Origin: JBBIQS01 sp037442205
GTDB taxonomy: Bacteria > Myxococcota > Myxococcia > Myxococcales > UBA5297
DNA: 29,466 nt
Reading direction: 5' to 3'
Assembly (NCBI GenBank): GCA_037442205.1
Contig: JBBIQS010000094.1
Location: 1 to 29,466 of the forward strand
Part shown: piece after piece, positions 19,454 through 27,618 of the stretch
Layout: each line of letters opens with the position of its first letter
Numbering within the stretch: the stretch's first letter is position 1
Made by a program: the position numbers and the translations under genes
Notes under the pieces: model-generated
The model's input: only the letters and a program-made list of their open reading frames with translations
Told to the model about the DNA's origin: nothing
Databases searched by the model: none

Positions 19454-22400
19454 CTAGAAGAGCTCGATGCTGAAGTGCGGCTGGAACCGGCTCTCGTTGA
19501 GCAGCACGTCCGGCGAGAGGTTGACGCCGAGGTCGAGCGAGGCCGGGCCGACCGGGGTCACCATCCGCAGCCCGGTGCCGGCGGAATAGCGCAGCTTGAA
19601 CGGCTGGTAGTTGTTCGGGTCGTCCCAGAGATTTCCGGCGTCGAGGAAGAAGGCCAGGTAGAACGAGCTGCCGAGCGGGATTCGCAGCTCGCCGCGGCCG
19701 AGGGTGAAGAGCTCGCCGCCCTCGCTGACCAGCTGGCGCCCACTCCGCAGCTTGACCGCGTTCTCGGTGCAGCCCACCTGAGTCAGCACCGCGCCGCACT
19801 GGCGCACCTCGTCGTGCAGGTACTGGCGCATGTCCTCGGGGATCATCGTCTCCTCGAGGTAGCCGCGCATGTTGGCGGCGCCGCCCAGGAAGAAGCGCTT
19901 GGTGCGGATGGTGCGGGACTCGGGGTCGAGCGGGAAGATCTTCCCCCCGCGCAGCGACAGCGCCAGCACCGCGCGCCTGGGCAGCGGAAGGTAGCCGTTG
20001 ATCTGCCCCTGGGCCTTCACGAACAGCGAGTTGGGCTTGTCACTGCCGCTCGACTGGTCCTCGAGCTTTCCCCCCAGCGCTTGGACGAACTCCGCGCTGG
20101 CGTTGAGCCAGAGACCGCGGTGGGGATCGGCGGGATCGTCGCGCAGGTCCCAGCTGACCGTCGGGCGCAGCGAGTGCAGCACGACCAGTCCGTAAGGGAA
20201 GCGCAGCCGCTCGATGTCGGCCCGCGGCAGCGCCGCCAGGATGGCCGCCGCCGCGGTGCGGGAGATGTCATCCGACTCGAGGCCGTACTGCAGCGTGGCC
20301 GAGATCCCGCCGGCCGCCAGGATGTCCGCCGAGAGGATGCCGGCATTGCGAGTGAACCCGTAGGCCGGCCGGTTGATCCGCTCGTGGACCAGGTCGAAGC
20401 GAACCCCGACCTCGGAAGGCAGCAGCGACAGGATGCGCGGGTAGACCACGCTGGCCGCCACGTGCCGCCCCAGCGCGTCGAGCGCGCTGTGGGGCATCGG
20501 GGTGCCGTCGGTGTGGACGTAACGGGCGACGTCCGGGTTCTCGAACACCAGGTAGCTGGCGTTGAAGTAGTTGAGCTTGGCCTGCACCTGCAGCTGCAGC
20601 GCGCGCCCCAGCACGTTCAGCCAGGAGAACTCGCCCAGCATCCGCGGGCCGTCGACGAACGAGTAGCCCAGGTGCCCCTCGGCGCGCAGCGTCTTGCGCT
20701 CCTCGGCGGCGATGAACAGGTCCTTGACCTCCTCGGGGACCTCGGGCGAGTCCAGGCGCAGGCTGGCGGTGTTGAAGATGCCCAGCCGCGCCAGGTTGCG
20801 CTGGCTCTGAGCGAGCATCTCAGGGTCGAGCACCCCTCCTTCGCTCAGGGGCAACGCGGCACGCACCACCTCTTCGTTGGTCCGGCGCAAGCCCTCCACC
20901 AGGATGCGCCCCACCCTGACCTTGGGCCCCGGGGTCACCAGGAAGGCCACCTTGGCTTTGGAGTGGTCGGCGTTGAGGCTCTCCTGGTCCTCGACCTTGG
21001 CGTAGAGGTAGCCGGCCTGCCCCATCGCCCGCTGGATGGATTGGCGCGAAGTCTCGACATCCAGGGAGTTGAGCGGGCGCCCGGGCCGGGCCGCCAGCCG
21101 CTCGGGCACCTTGACCTCCCGAGCCCCCTCGACCACCACTTCCGCCACGGTGGTCTGAGGCCCTTCTCTCACCTGGAAGGTCGCCGTCGCTTCCCCGACC
21201 CGCTCGTCCCGCTCCAGCACCGGCATGCCCACCGAGGCGCTGAGAAACCCATCGGCGCGGTAGTGGGCAAGGATCCTTCCCAGCGCCTGCTGGTAGGCCG
21301 GCTCGTAATAGACCGCCAGCGGGTCCACCACCCTCCCCGAGGAGCGGCTGGCGTCCGCCCCGCCCTGCAGCGCCTGCTCGCCGTGGACCAGCTTCCCCTG
21401 GTCCTCCGGCGGCGCGACCTCGGCCAGCGCCTCGTAGACCCGCGCCCGCAGGAACTCAGCGCTGAAGTGCTGCTGCCCCTCGAAGCGCAGCGCGGTGACC
21501 CGCAGCGGAGAGCCCTCGTCCACCTGAAAGACCACGTAGGACTGGCTCTTGCCACTGGTGCGCACCTCGCGCGCGCGCACGCGCACGTCCGGATAGCCGG
21601 CGAGCCGGTAGTAGCTGGCCACCTTGTCGGCCAGCTGGCTGCGCATCGGCTCGTCGAGGGCCTCCTCGCCGTCGTAGCCCAGCCAGCGCAGCAGGTCCTC
21701 CTCGGGGAAGGCGCGGTTCCCCACCACTCGGAACTCGAGCCGCGGCCCCGCCGAAACTGGCAGGCGCACCACTGCCCCCTGGGGGCCGAATTCGACCTCG
21801 GGCGTCCCCACCCGCGCCCGGTAGTGACGCTCGGCCCGGTAACGGGTCTTGAGCGCCTGGACCCCGCGGTCGAGCTTGTCCAGGTCCAGGACCTGGCCCG
21901 GCCCGAGCTGCAACGTGCGCCCTATCTCCTCGATCGACAGCTCGGGATCGCCGGCGGCGGTCAAGGCGGCCACGCGGGTCGGTTCGCCCTCCTTGATCTT
22001 GAAGGTGAGGACCGACAGGCCCCGGTCCTCGGCGAGCTCGGTGGCGACCTCGGCTTCGCCGTGGCCGACCCTGCGGTAGGCGCCTTTGAGACGCTCCACC
22101 AGCCGCTCGACCAGCTCCGGGTAGAGCTCGATCCGCTGCTCGCCGACGCCGGCGGCCTTGGCCAGCGCCTCGGCGGTCAGCGCCCGGTTTCCCTCGAAGT
22201 CTACCCGGTCGACGTAGGTGCGCGGGGTCGCCTCGAGGACCACCGTCACCGCTCCCGGTCCCGCCGGCTGCTCCCAGGCGCTGACGTCGGCGAAGCGGCC
22301 GGTGGCGAAGAGCCGCTCGATCGAACGGCGCACCGCCCGCCGCGACAGCGGCGCTCCTTGGCGGACCGCCACCAGCGAGGCCAGCCCCTGCGGATCGGTG

Positions 22401-22582
22401 CCGCTCGGAAGGTGCAGCTCGACCGCGGCGACCGTCGGCTGACCGGGCGGAGCGCCAGCCGCACCGCCCTCCGAATCGAGCCCTTCGGCCGGCGGCGGCT
22501 TCGGCGCCCGCAGAGGTTCCGCTCCGGCCGTGCCGGCGATCAGGATTGCGGCGAGGCAGGCGTGCGCTAGTCGGATTCCCAC
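19454..22582 (-). CDS. Omp85-family outer membrane protein with seven POTRA-like modules (TamA/BamA-like)
   Basis: 1042 residues from GTG 22582, which starts a good signal peptide (LAHACLAAILIAGTAGAEP). The longest frame starts 20 codons earlier but lacks a signal at its start. I see seven POTRA-like modules: about 49-119, 121-200, 202-281, 282-359, 360-476 (with an insert of about 40), 477-554 and 555-630, recognised by strands such as VDRVDFEGNRALT, FRVVGNRAFPEE, VTALRFEGQQHF and VGRILVEGLRRTNEE. E. coli TamA has three and BamA five. Residues about 631-1042 form the barrel, with RFFLGGAANMRGY (the conserved lid-lock/RGF-like region) and a final beta-signal ending HFSIELF. The reading frame overlaps tamB by 16 bases, so the two are translationally linked and probably form one complex inserting or exporting outer membrane material. 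Confidence 0.88.
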   Translation of the reverse strand: MGIRLAHACLAAILIAGTAGAEPLRAPKPPPAEGLDSEGGAAGAPPGQPTVAAVELHLPSGTDPQGLASLVAVRQGAPLSRRAVRRSIERLFATGRFADVSAWEQPAGPGAVTVVLEATPRTYVDRVDFEGNRALTAEALAKAAGVGEQRIELYPELVERLVERLKGAYRRVGHGEAEVATELAEDRGLSVLTFKIKEGEPTRVAALTAAGDPELSIEEIGRTLQLGPGQVLDLDKLDRGVQALKTRYRAERHYRARVGTPEVEFGPQGAVVRLPVSAGPRLEFRVVGNRAFPEEDLLRWLGYDGEEALDEPMRSQLADKVASYYRLAGYPDVRVRAREVRTSGKSQSYVVFQVDEGSPLRVTALRFEGQQHFSAEFLRARVYEALAEVAPPEDQGKLVHGEQALQGGADASRSSGRVVDPLAVYYEPAYQQALGRILAHYRADGFLSASVGMPVLERDERVGEATATFQVREGPQTTVAEVVVEGAREVKVPERLAARPGRPLNSLDVETSRQSIQRAMGQAGYLYAKVEDQESLNADHSKAKVAFLVTPGPKVRVGRILVEGLRRTNEEVVRAALPLSEGGVLDPEMLAQSQRNLARLGIFNTASLRLDSPEVPEEVKDLFIAAEERKTLRAEGHLGYSFVDGPRMLGEFSWLNVLGRALQLQVQAKLNYFNASYLVFENPDVARYVHTDGTPMPHSALDALGRHVAASVVYPRILSLLPSEVGVRFDLVHERINRPAYGFTRNAGILSADILAAGGISATLQYGLESDDISRTAAAAILAALPRADIERLRFPYGLVVLHSLRPTVSWDLRDDPADPHRGLWLNASAEFVQALGGKLEDQSSGSDKPNSLFVKAQGQINGYLPLPRRAVLALSLRGGKIFPLDPESRTIRTKRFFLGGAANMRGYLEETMIPEDMRQYLHDEVRQCGAVLTQVGCTENAVKLRSGRQLVSEGGELFTLGRGELRIPLGSSFYLAFFLDAGNLWDDPNNYQPFKLRYSAGTGLRMVTPVGPASLDLGVNLSPDVLLNESRFQPHFSIELF

Positions 22583-25500
22583 TGGAGCTTGAGGTCGAAG
22601 CCGAGGTCGGAGCCGAGAGGAGTGTCGGCGCTCTCCTCCCACTGGCTCTGGGCAGAGATGTGATCGGTCAGGAGGAACTCGAGCTGGGCCTTGCGGCCCC
22701 GGGCCGAGGTCACCGGCTGGGTCAGCCGCAGCTTGAGGGCATCGGAGATCACCCGGAATTCGGCCACCGCCGTCGGCTCGACCGCCATGGTGGCCTGCGA
22801 GTACTGGGTGGAGACGTGGAAGCTCAGGTCGCGCAGCACCGGGTTCTGCAGGCGCTTGGCGACCTTGTCCAGGCCGGAGATGTTGAGCAGCGCTTCGCCC
22901 ATCAGGCCGTAGCCGGCGCCGGCGGTGCCGTAGCTGCCGGCGTCCTTGCTGGTCAACCCCAGGGTCAGCAGCATCACCACGTCGGAGCGCGCCAGCTGCG
23001 GGTCGCTGTGCAGCTCCACCTGCGGGTCGTCGGCCGGCCCCCAGGCGTGCACGCCGACCTTGTATTCGCGCACCGTGGTCTCGGCGTGCAGGTCGATCAC
23101 CGGGGCAATGCGATCCCGCTCGGTGAAGTCGACGCTGGCGCGGGTCAGGGCGAACTCATTGCCGCGGAACGAGCCGCGGGCCCCCTCCTGCGCGGTCAGC
23201 GTCCCCAGCAGGCCGAAGTGGGCGTTGGTGCCCACCACCGTCACCTTCCCGGCCAGCGCGGCGCGCATCAGGTTGTTCTCGATGCGCGCGTCGGGGAGGA
23301 CCCGCACGTTCATGTCGTAGCGCAGCCACTCGTCCTTCTTCTCGAAGCTACGCGCCTCGAGCGGCCGGCGCTTGAACTCGTCGACCAGCGAGAACAGGTC
23401 CACGTCGCGTGTGTAGCGCAGCCGCACCAGGTCCACGTCGCCGCTCAGGAGCAGGTTGTTGGGAGGGCCGGTGAGCTCGGCGATCCCGGAGAAGACGGTG
23501 GGCACCTCGTCGTAGCGGTAGCTCACCGAGTCCATCTGGAAGCGCAGGTCCAGCCGCTGGGCGGACAGGTCCTTGAGGTCGATCTCCCCGCTGACCACCG
23601 TGCGCCCGCCGTTGACGGTGCCGTCGACGTCGGCCAGGTAGATCTTGTTCTGGCTGAACTCCGCCCGCCCGCGCACGCCTCGCGCCGACACCGGCCAGCC
23701 GCGAACGGCGAAGCGGGCGTCGTCGACGTCGGCCCAGCCCACCACCGTCGGCCGATCCTGCGGCCCGGCGATGCTGGCGCTCACCTGCACCCGGCCGCCG
23801 GCCTGCTCGACGTACGGGGTGAACGACTCCACCAGCCGGGCGTCGAAGGTCCCTTCCACCGTCAGGTCCAGCCCGCCATCGGCCTCGCGCAGGCCGGTGG
23901 CGGAGAGCCGGGTGCCGTTGGGCCCCTTGAGCGCGCCTCGCTTGAGCTCGAGGGCAGTGCCTTCAAAGGCCAGCTCCACCGGGCCGTCGCTCTGGGCTGA
24001 GAAATCGCCCTTGGTGAAGCTGAGCGCGGAGACCGAGATGTCGCCGCGGGTCTCGCGGTAGCGGTCGACGCTGCCGGCGGCGAACAGCTCCCCGGTGAGC
24101 GAGCCGCGCAGCCCGGCCACCGAGGGCAGGTAGTGCCCCAGGTCGTTGGTGGTGGCGTCCAGCCCCAGGGCGAAGGGGAGCTCGCCTTCGAGCAGCATGC
24201 GCCCGTCCAGCAGCAGGTCGGTGCCCAGCGGTCCCTTGAGCGAGGCGGCGGTCCGGTCCACCTGCAGCGCCCAGGTCCCGTCGCCCAGCGGCACGTCGAA
24301 CAGGGCGATCTGGCTGGCCTGGACCGTGCCCTCCATCCTCGAGTGGCTGGGCGGCCCGAACAGCCGGCCCCTCACCGCGAGGTTCCCCGAGCCGTGCAGC
24401 CACTCGCCATCGGGCTTGAACCACTCCGCCACCGAGAGGTCGGGGGCCTCGAACTTGAAGTCCAGCTCACCGCCCTCCAGCAGGCTGACCTGGCCGCCGA
24501 AGCGGATGTGGCCGCACGGGCCGTCAAAGGTCAGCGGATCGACCGTTACCACCTCGGCGTCGCGGGCGGTGAAGTTGAAGTGCCCTTCACCCAGCTTGCG
24601 ACCGAGGTAGGTGGTGTCGGAGAGGGCCAGGGTCACCCGGGCCCGCGGGGCCATCACCGGGCCGTCGGTCTCGGCGTCGCCGTCGATCTCGGCCTCCATC
24701 TTGTGGCGCAGCAGATCGATGAGCCAGTACTCCTCGCCGGTTGCCTCCACCAGGTCCGAGAGCCGGGCCTTGGTGAAGGAGGCGGTCCCGCGGCCGATCG
24801 GCCCATTCTCAGGTCCGAATTCAAGCTCGCCCCTGGCGATGAACCTCGAGCGGCCCTTCTGCGCGATGACGCTTGGGAAGCGGAGCGTCCCGCGGCGGAA
24901 GTCGACCAGCCCCTCGATGCTGCCCAGGTTCAGCTTGTGGAAGCGCGCCTCACGCCCAGTGACGCTGGCGGTGATGGCGATGTCCTCGTAGGGGCCGTAG
25001 ATCCGGCCGGAGCCGCTGATCCGCCCGGCCCATGGAATCTGGACGATGTGCCCGAGGTCGGCGAGGTCGATCTCCTCGGCGCGCACCTCGATGTCCAGGC
25101 CCTTCTTCGGATCGAAGCCCAGGGTGGCGTCGGCGCGGGCCTCGGAGCGCTCGGTGCGCACCACTCCGCGGCTCAGCCGCGCGCGCTCGGCGTCGAAGTC
25201 GGCCTGCAGCTCGACGCTGGCCTTGTCGAACTGCAGCATGGTGTTGCGGTTGGGCTTGTCCCAGCCGCGGTCGTAGACGCGGAAGTCCCGCACCTCGAGC
25301 TGCGCGGGCCCGGCGAGGTGGAAGGGCTTGAGCTGGCCGGTGACCTCGAGCCTGCCGTTGGCGGCGAAGGTGGGCCAGGCGTGCTTGAGGGTGAACTTCT
25401 CCAGCACTCTCCCGAGCTCGACGTTGGTCAGCTCGGCGCTGGCTTGGACCGGGAACGAGCCGCCCAGGGTGACGGTGCCCTTGGCGCGCACCGCTCCCGG

Positions 25501-26466
25501 GCCGACGGCGACCTCCAGGCGGTCGGCGCGGATCTGCCCGCGCTCGTAGCGCGCCGCCAGCCAGACGTCGCCCGGCTCGAAGGCGTCGACCTGGGCGTGG
25601 CTGAGGGTCAGCTCGCCCTCGATGCTGGGGTCGGCCGGGGTACCTTCGAGCTTGGCGGTCAGGCTGGCGGCCCCGGACATCCGCGGCGCGCGCGGGCCGA
25701 GCAGCGAGGCGATCAGCTCCAGCGGCGCCGAGGCGGAGACGTCCAGGGCGAAGCTGGGATCGCAGAGGGTGTCCACGTCGCCGCGGGCGATCAGGGCCAG
25801 CTCGGCCGCGCCCAGCTCCAGCCGGTTGAGCACCAGCCGCTGCTCGACCGGGTCCAGCCCGGCGGAGAGCCGCAGCCGAGTGAGCGGCACCGTCAGCTGC
25901 CCGGTCCCCACTTCGCCGCGCACCACCGACAGCTGTCCCGAGTAGCCGCGGCTCGACATCCTCAGCTCGAGATCCAGATCCTCGAGCCGCACCGAACGCT
26001 GCTCGGGCGCGCGCAGCTGCACCCGGGCGCCGTTGATGCTCAGGCTGTCCACCTCCAGGCGGTGCAGCGAATCGAGGAAGCAGCCGTGCCCAGGCTCGGA
26101 GCGCTTCGAGGAGCTGGCGGTCAGGTCGACCTGGACGCGCGGGCGATCGACCTCCACGCGCTCGATGCGCACCCGGCCCGACAGCGCCTCCAGCAGGTGC
26201 AGCCGCAGCAGCACGCGGTCGGCGGCGAGCAGCGGCTCCTCGGCGCCGGGAGAGGTCAGGCTGAAGCCCCGGACTTCGATTCCTCCGCCCAGCGGATCGA
26301 GCCGGCACTTCCCCAGCCCCACCTCCAGACCCAGCAGCTTGGGAAGCCTCGCCCGCGCCAGCGCGCAGCTGCGGTCACCGGCGTCCTCGGTGCGCAGCCA
26401 CAGCACCGCCCCCGCCAGCAGCGCCAGCGCCAGGACCACGAGGTTTCTGCCGAGATGGCCCTTCAT
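22567..26466 (-). CDS. tamB: TamB-family (DUF490) translocation/assembly protein
   Basis: 1299 residues, close to E. coli TamB (about 1260). An N-terminal membrane anchor (LVVLALALLAGAVLWL, residues about 9-25) is followed by an AsmA-like start (VGLGKCRLDPLGGGIEVRGFSL). The long central part is made of repeating beta strands with alternating hydrophobic residues (IRADRLEVAVGPGAVRAKGTVTL, RLEVTGQLKPFHL), as in the hydrophobic groove of TamB and related lipid-transfer bridges. The last 350 residues match the DUF490/TamB C-terminal domain (NNLMRAALAGKVTVVGTNAHF, DPQVELHSDPQLARSDVVMLL). It would span the periplasm from the inner membrane to the Omp85 partner encoded next. The order tamB then Omp85 is the reverse of the usual tamA-tamB. 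Confidence 0.92.
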   Translation of the reverse strand: MKGHLGRNLVVLALALLAGAVLWLRTEDAGDRSCALARARLPKLLGLEVGLGKCRLDPLGGGIEVRGFSLTSPGAEEPLLAADRVLLRLHLLEALSGRVRIERVEVDRPRVQVDLTASSSKRSEPGHGCFLDSLHRLEVDSLSINGARVQLRAPEQRSVRLEDLDLELRMSSRGYSGQLSVVRGEVGTGQLTVPLTRLRLSAGLDPVEQRLVLNRLELGAAELALIARGDVDTLCDPSFALDVSASAPLELIASLLGPRAPRMSGAASLTAKLEGTPADPSIEGELTLSHAQVDAFEPGDVWLAARYERGQIRADRLEVAVGPGAVRAKGTVTLGGSFPVQASAELTNVELGRVLEKFTLKHAWPTFAANGRLEVTGQLKPFHLAGPAQLEVRDFRVYDRGWDKPNRNTMLQFDKASVELQADFDAERARLSRGVVRTERSEARADATLGFDPKKGLDIEVRAEEIDLADLGHIVQIPWAGRISGSGRIYGPYEDIAITASVTGREARFHKLNLGSIEGLVDFRRGTLRFPSVIAQKGRSRFIARGELEFGPENGPIGRGTASFTKARLSDLVEATGEEYWLIDLLRHKMEAEIDGDAETDGPVMAPRARVTLALSDTTYLGRKLGEGHFNFTARDAEVVTVDPLTFDGPCGHIRFGGQVSLLEGGELDFKFEAPDLSVAEWFKPDGEWLHGSGNLAVRGRLFGPPSHSRMEGTVQASQIALFDVPLGDGTWALQVDRTAASLKGPLGTDLLLDGRMLLEGELPFALGLDATTNDLGHYLPSVAGLRGSLTGELFAAGSVDRYRETRGDISVSALSFTKGDFSAQSDGPVELAFEGTALELKRGALKGPNGTRLSATGLREADGGLDLTVEGTFDARLVESFTPYVEQAGGRVQVSASIAGPQDRPTVVGWADVDDARFAVRGWPVSARGVRGRAEFSQNKIYLADVDGTVNGGRTVVSGEIDLKDLSAQRLDLRFQMDSVSYRYDEVPTVFSGIAELTGPPNNLLLSGDVDLVRLRYTRDVDLFSLVDEFKRRPLEARSFEKKDEWLRYDMNVRVLPDARIENNLMRAALAGKVTVVGTNAHFGLLGTLTAQEGARGSFRGNEFALTRASVDFTERDRIAPVIDLHAETTVREYKVGVHAWGPADDPQVELHSDPQLARSDVVMLLTLGLTSKDAGSYGTAGAGYGLMGEALLNISGLDKVAKRLQNPVLRDLSFHVSTQYSQATMAVEPTAVAEFRVISDALKLRLTQPVTSARGRKAQLEFLLTDHISAQSQWEESADTPLGSDLGFDLKLQWESD

Positions 26467-26527
26467 GCGTTCACGGGAGGTGCCCGAGGAGCACCCATCC
26501 GATCATTGTCGCAGGACGCCGGGCAAA

Positions 26528-26544
26528 AGGCAGGAATTCTGCCT
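26528..26544 (-). terminator. Weak intrinsic terminator after the ATPase gene
   Basis: AGGCAG-GAATT-CTGCCT is a perfect 6-bp stem with a 5-base loop. Read on the minus strand it is followed by a short run of T (AAAA at 26525-26528 on the plus strand). It lies between the end of the ATPase gene (26652) and the start of tamB (26466), so it would end the upstream unit. The T-run is short and the stem small, so read-through is likely. Confidence 0.5.
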
Positions 26545-26651
26545 GTTTGGAGACCCGGATGGAGGGCGGGTGAGCGGGCCAAAGAAGCGGCCGCGGCAGC
26601 GACCTGGTGCAGCGCTGAGCGACCAGAGATGAAACCGGCGCACCGATAGGT

Positions 26652-27596
26652 CTAGGCGCGCTTGAGGCCTTCGAGATAGCGGTCGACTTCGTTGAGATCG
26701 ACCTTGCTTTCGGGGCGCGAGTAGAGACCGGCGCGCTCGCGGGCGGCCTTGGCCTCGACCACCCCGGCGGCTCCGGCGGCCCCGGTGATCAACCCCAGGT
26801 TCTTGGCCACCTTCTCGACGATGGCCCCGCTGATTGTCTCCTGCTTGGCCACGAAGGCCTCGAACAGGGCGTTGTCGCAGATGGTGTTGATGACTCGCGG
26901 GGTGCCGGCGCTGGCCCGGTGGGCCTGCTGCACCGCCTCGGGCGCGAAGGGCATCCGCGGGCAGCCGGCCAGCCGCAGCCGGTGCTTGATGTAGGCCTCG
27001 GTCGAGTCGAGCGAGAACGGCTCGAGCTTGTAGCGCAGCGACACCCGCTGGGCCAGCGGCGGGTCGAGCTTGAGGTTCTGCTCGATCTCCGGCAGGCCGA
27101 AGAAGACGAAGCTGATCAGCTTGCGCTCGGGGACTTCCAGGTTGAGCAGCCCCCGGAACTCCTCCATGATCTCCCGGGTCTGCAGCATCTGGGCCTCGTC
27201 GATGAGGACCACCGCCTTCTTGCCCGACTCGTAGATCTGCAGCAGCCGCTGGTAGAGCTGCGACAGCAGCGCCAGCTTCTCCTCGGCCGGGCTCTCCACG
27301 CCCATCTGCAGGGCGATGCGCTTGAGCAGCCAGTTGGCGGTAATGCCGCTGTGGATGATCACCAGCAGCGCCGCTTCGTACTCCTGCTCGGGCAGCGAAT
27401 CGAGCATGCGGCGGGCCAGGGTGGTCTTGCCGGCGCCGATGTCGCCGACCAGCAGCGCCAGGCCCTTCATGTAGCCGACCGCGTGCATCAGCCGGGTCAG
27501 CGCCTGGGCGTGCTGGACGCTGTTGTAATAGAAGCGGCTGACGGGCGCGTTGGAGAACGGCTCCTGGGCCAGCTCAAAGTGCTCGAGGTAGGTCAT
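26652..27596 (-). CDS. ExeA-like AAA ATPase
   Basis: 314 residues from ATG 27596, which begins the family signature (MTYLEHFELAQEPFSNAP, as in MY.FF.L...PF). Walker A is GDIGAGKT (G51-T58), Walker B is VVLIDEAQ (D133, E134), and LAQRVSLRYKLEPF carries a sensor/arginine-finger-like region. AEAYIKHRL-type (STEAYIKHRLRLAG) and RVINTICDNAL are the usual C-terminal ATPase lid motifs. The tail ends VDLNEVDRYLEGLKRA. Such ATPases power assembly of secretion or pilus parts (ExeA-GspA) or act with transposons (TniB); the TPR neighbour and absence of transposase favour the first. It starts 22 bases after the stop of the TPR gene, so the two share a transcript. Confidence 0.88.
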   Translation of the reverse strand: MTYLEHFELAQEPFSNAPVSRFYYNSVQHAQALTRLMHAVGYMKGLALLVGDIGAGKTTLARRMLDSLPEQEYEAALLVIIHSGITANWLLKRIALQMGVESPAEEKLALLSQLYQRLLQIYESGKKAVVLIDEAQMLQTREIMEEFRGLLNLEVPERKLISFVFFGLPEIEQNLKLDPPLAQRVSLRYKLEPFSLDSTEAYIKHRLRLAGCPRMPFAPEAVQQAHRASAGTPRVINTICDNALFEAFVAKQETISGAIVEKVAKNLGLITGAAGAAGVVEAKAARERAGLYSRPESKVDLNEVDRYLEGLKRA

Positions 27597-27618
27597 TTCG
27601 CGCCCTGGAGGCTGCCCG

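Noticed and set aside
19301..22570. A 1089-residue open frame on the plus strand opposite the Omp85 gene
   Set aside because: Its product is Arg/Gln/His/Leu-rich without domains, and the minus strand encodes clear POTRA and barrel features. Long antisense frames are expected in DNA with high third-position GC.
24133..26649. An 838-residue open frame on the plus strand opposite tamB
   Set aside because: Same reason: composition is biased and the minus strand gives a full-length TamB.
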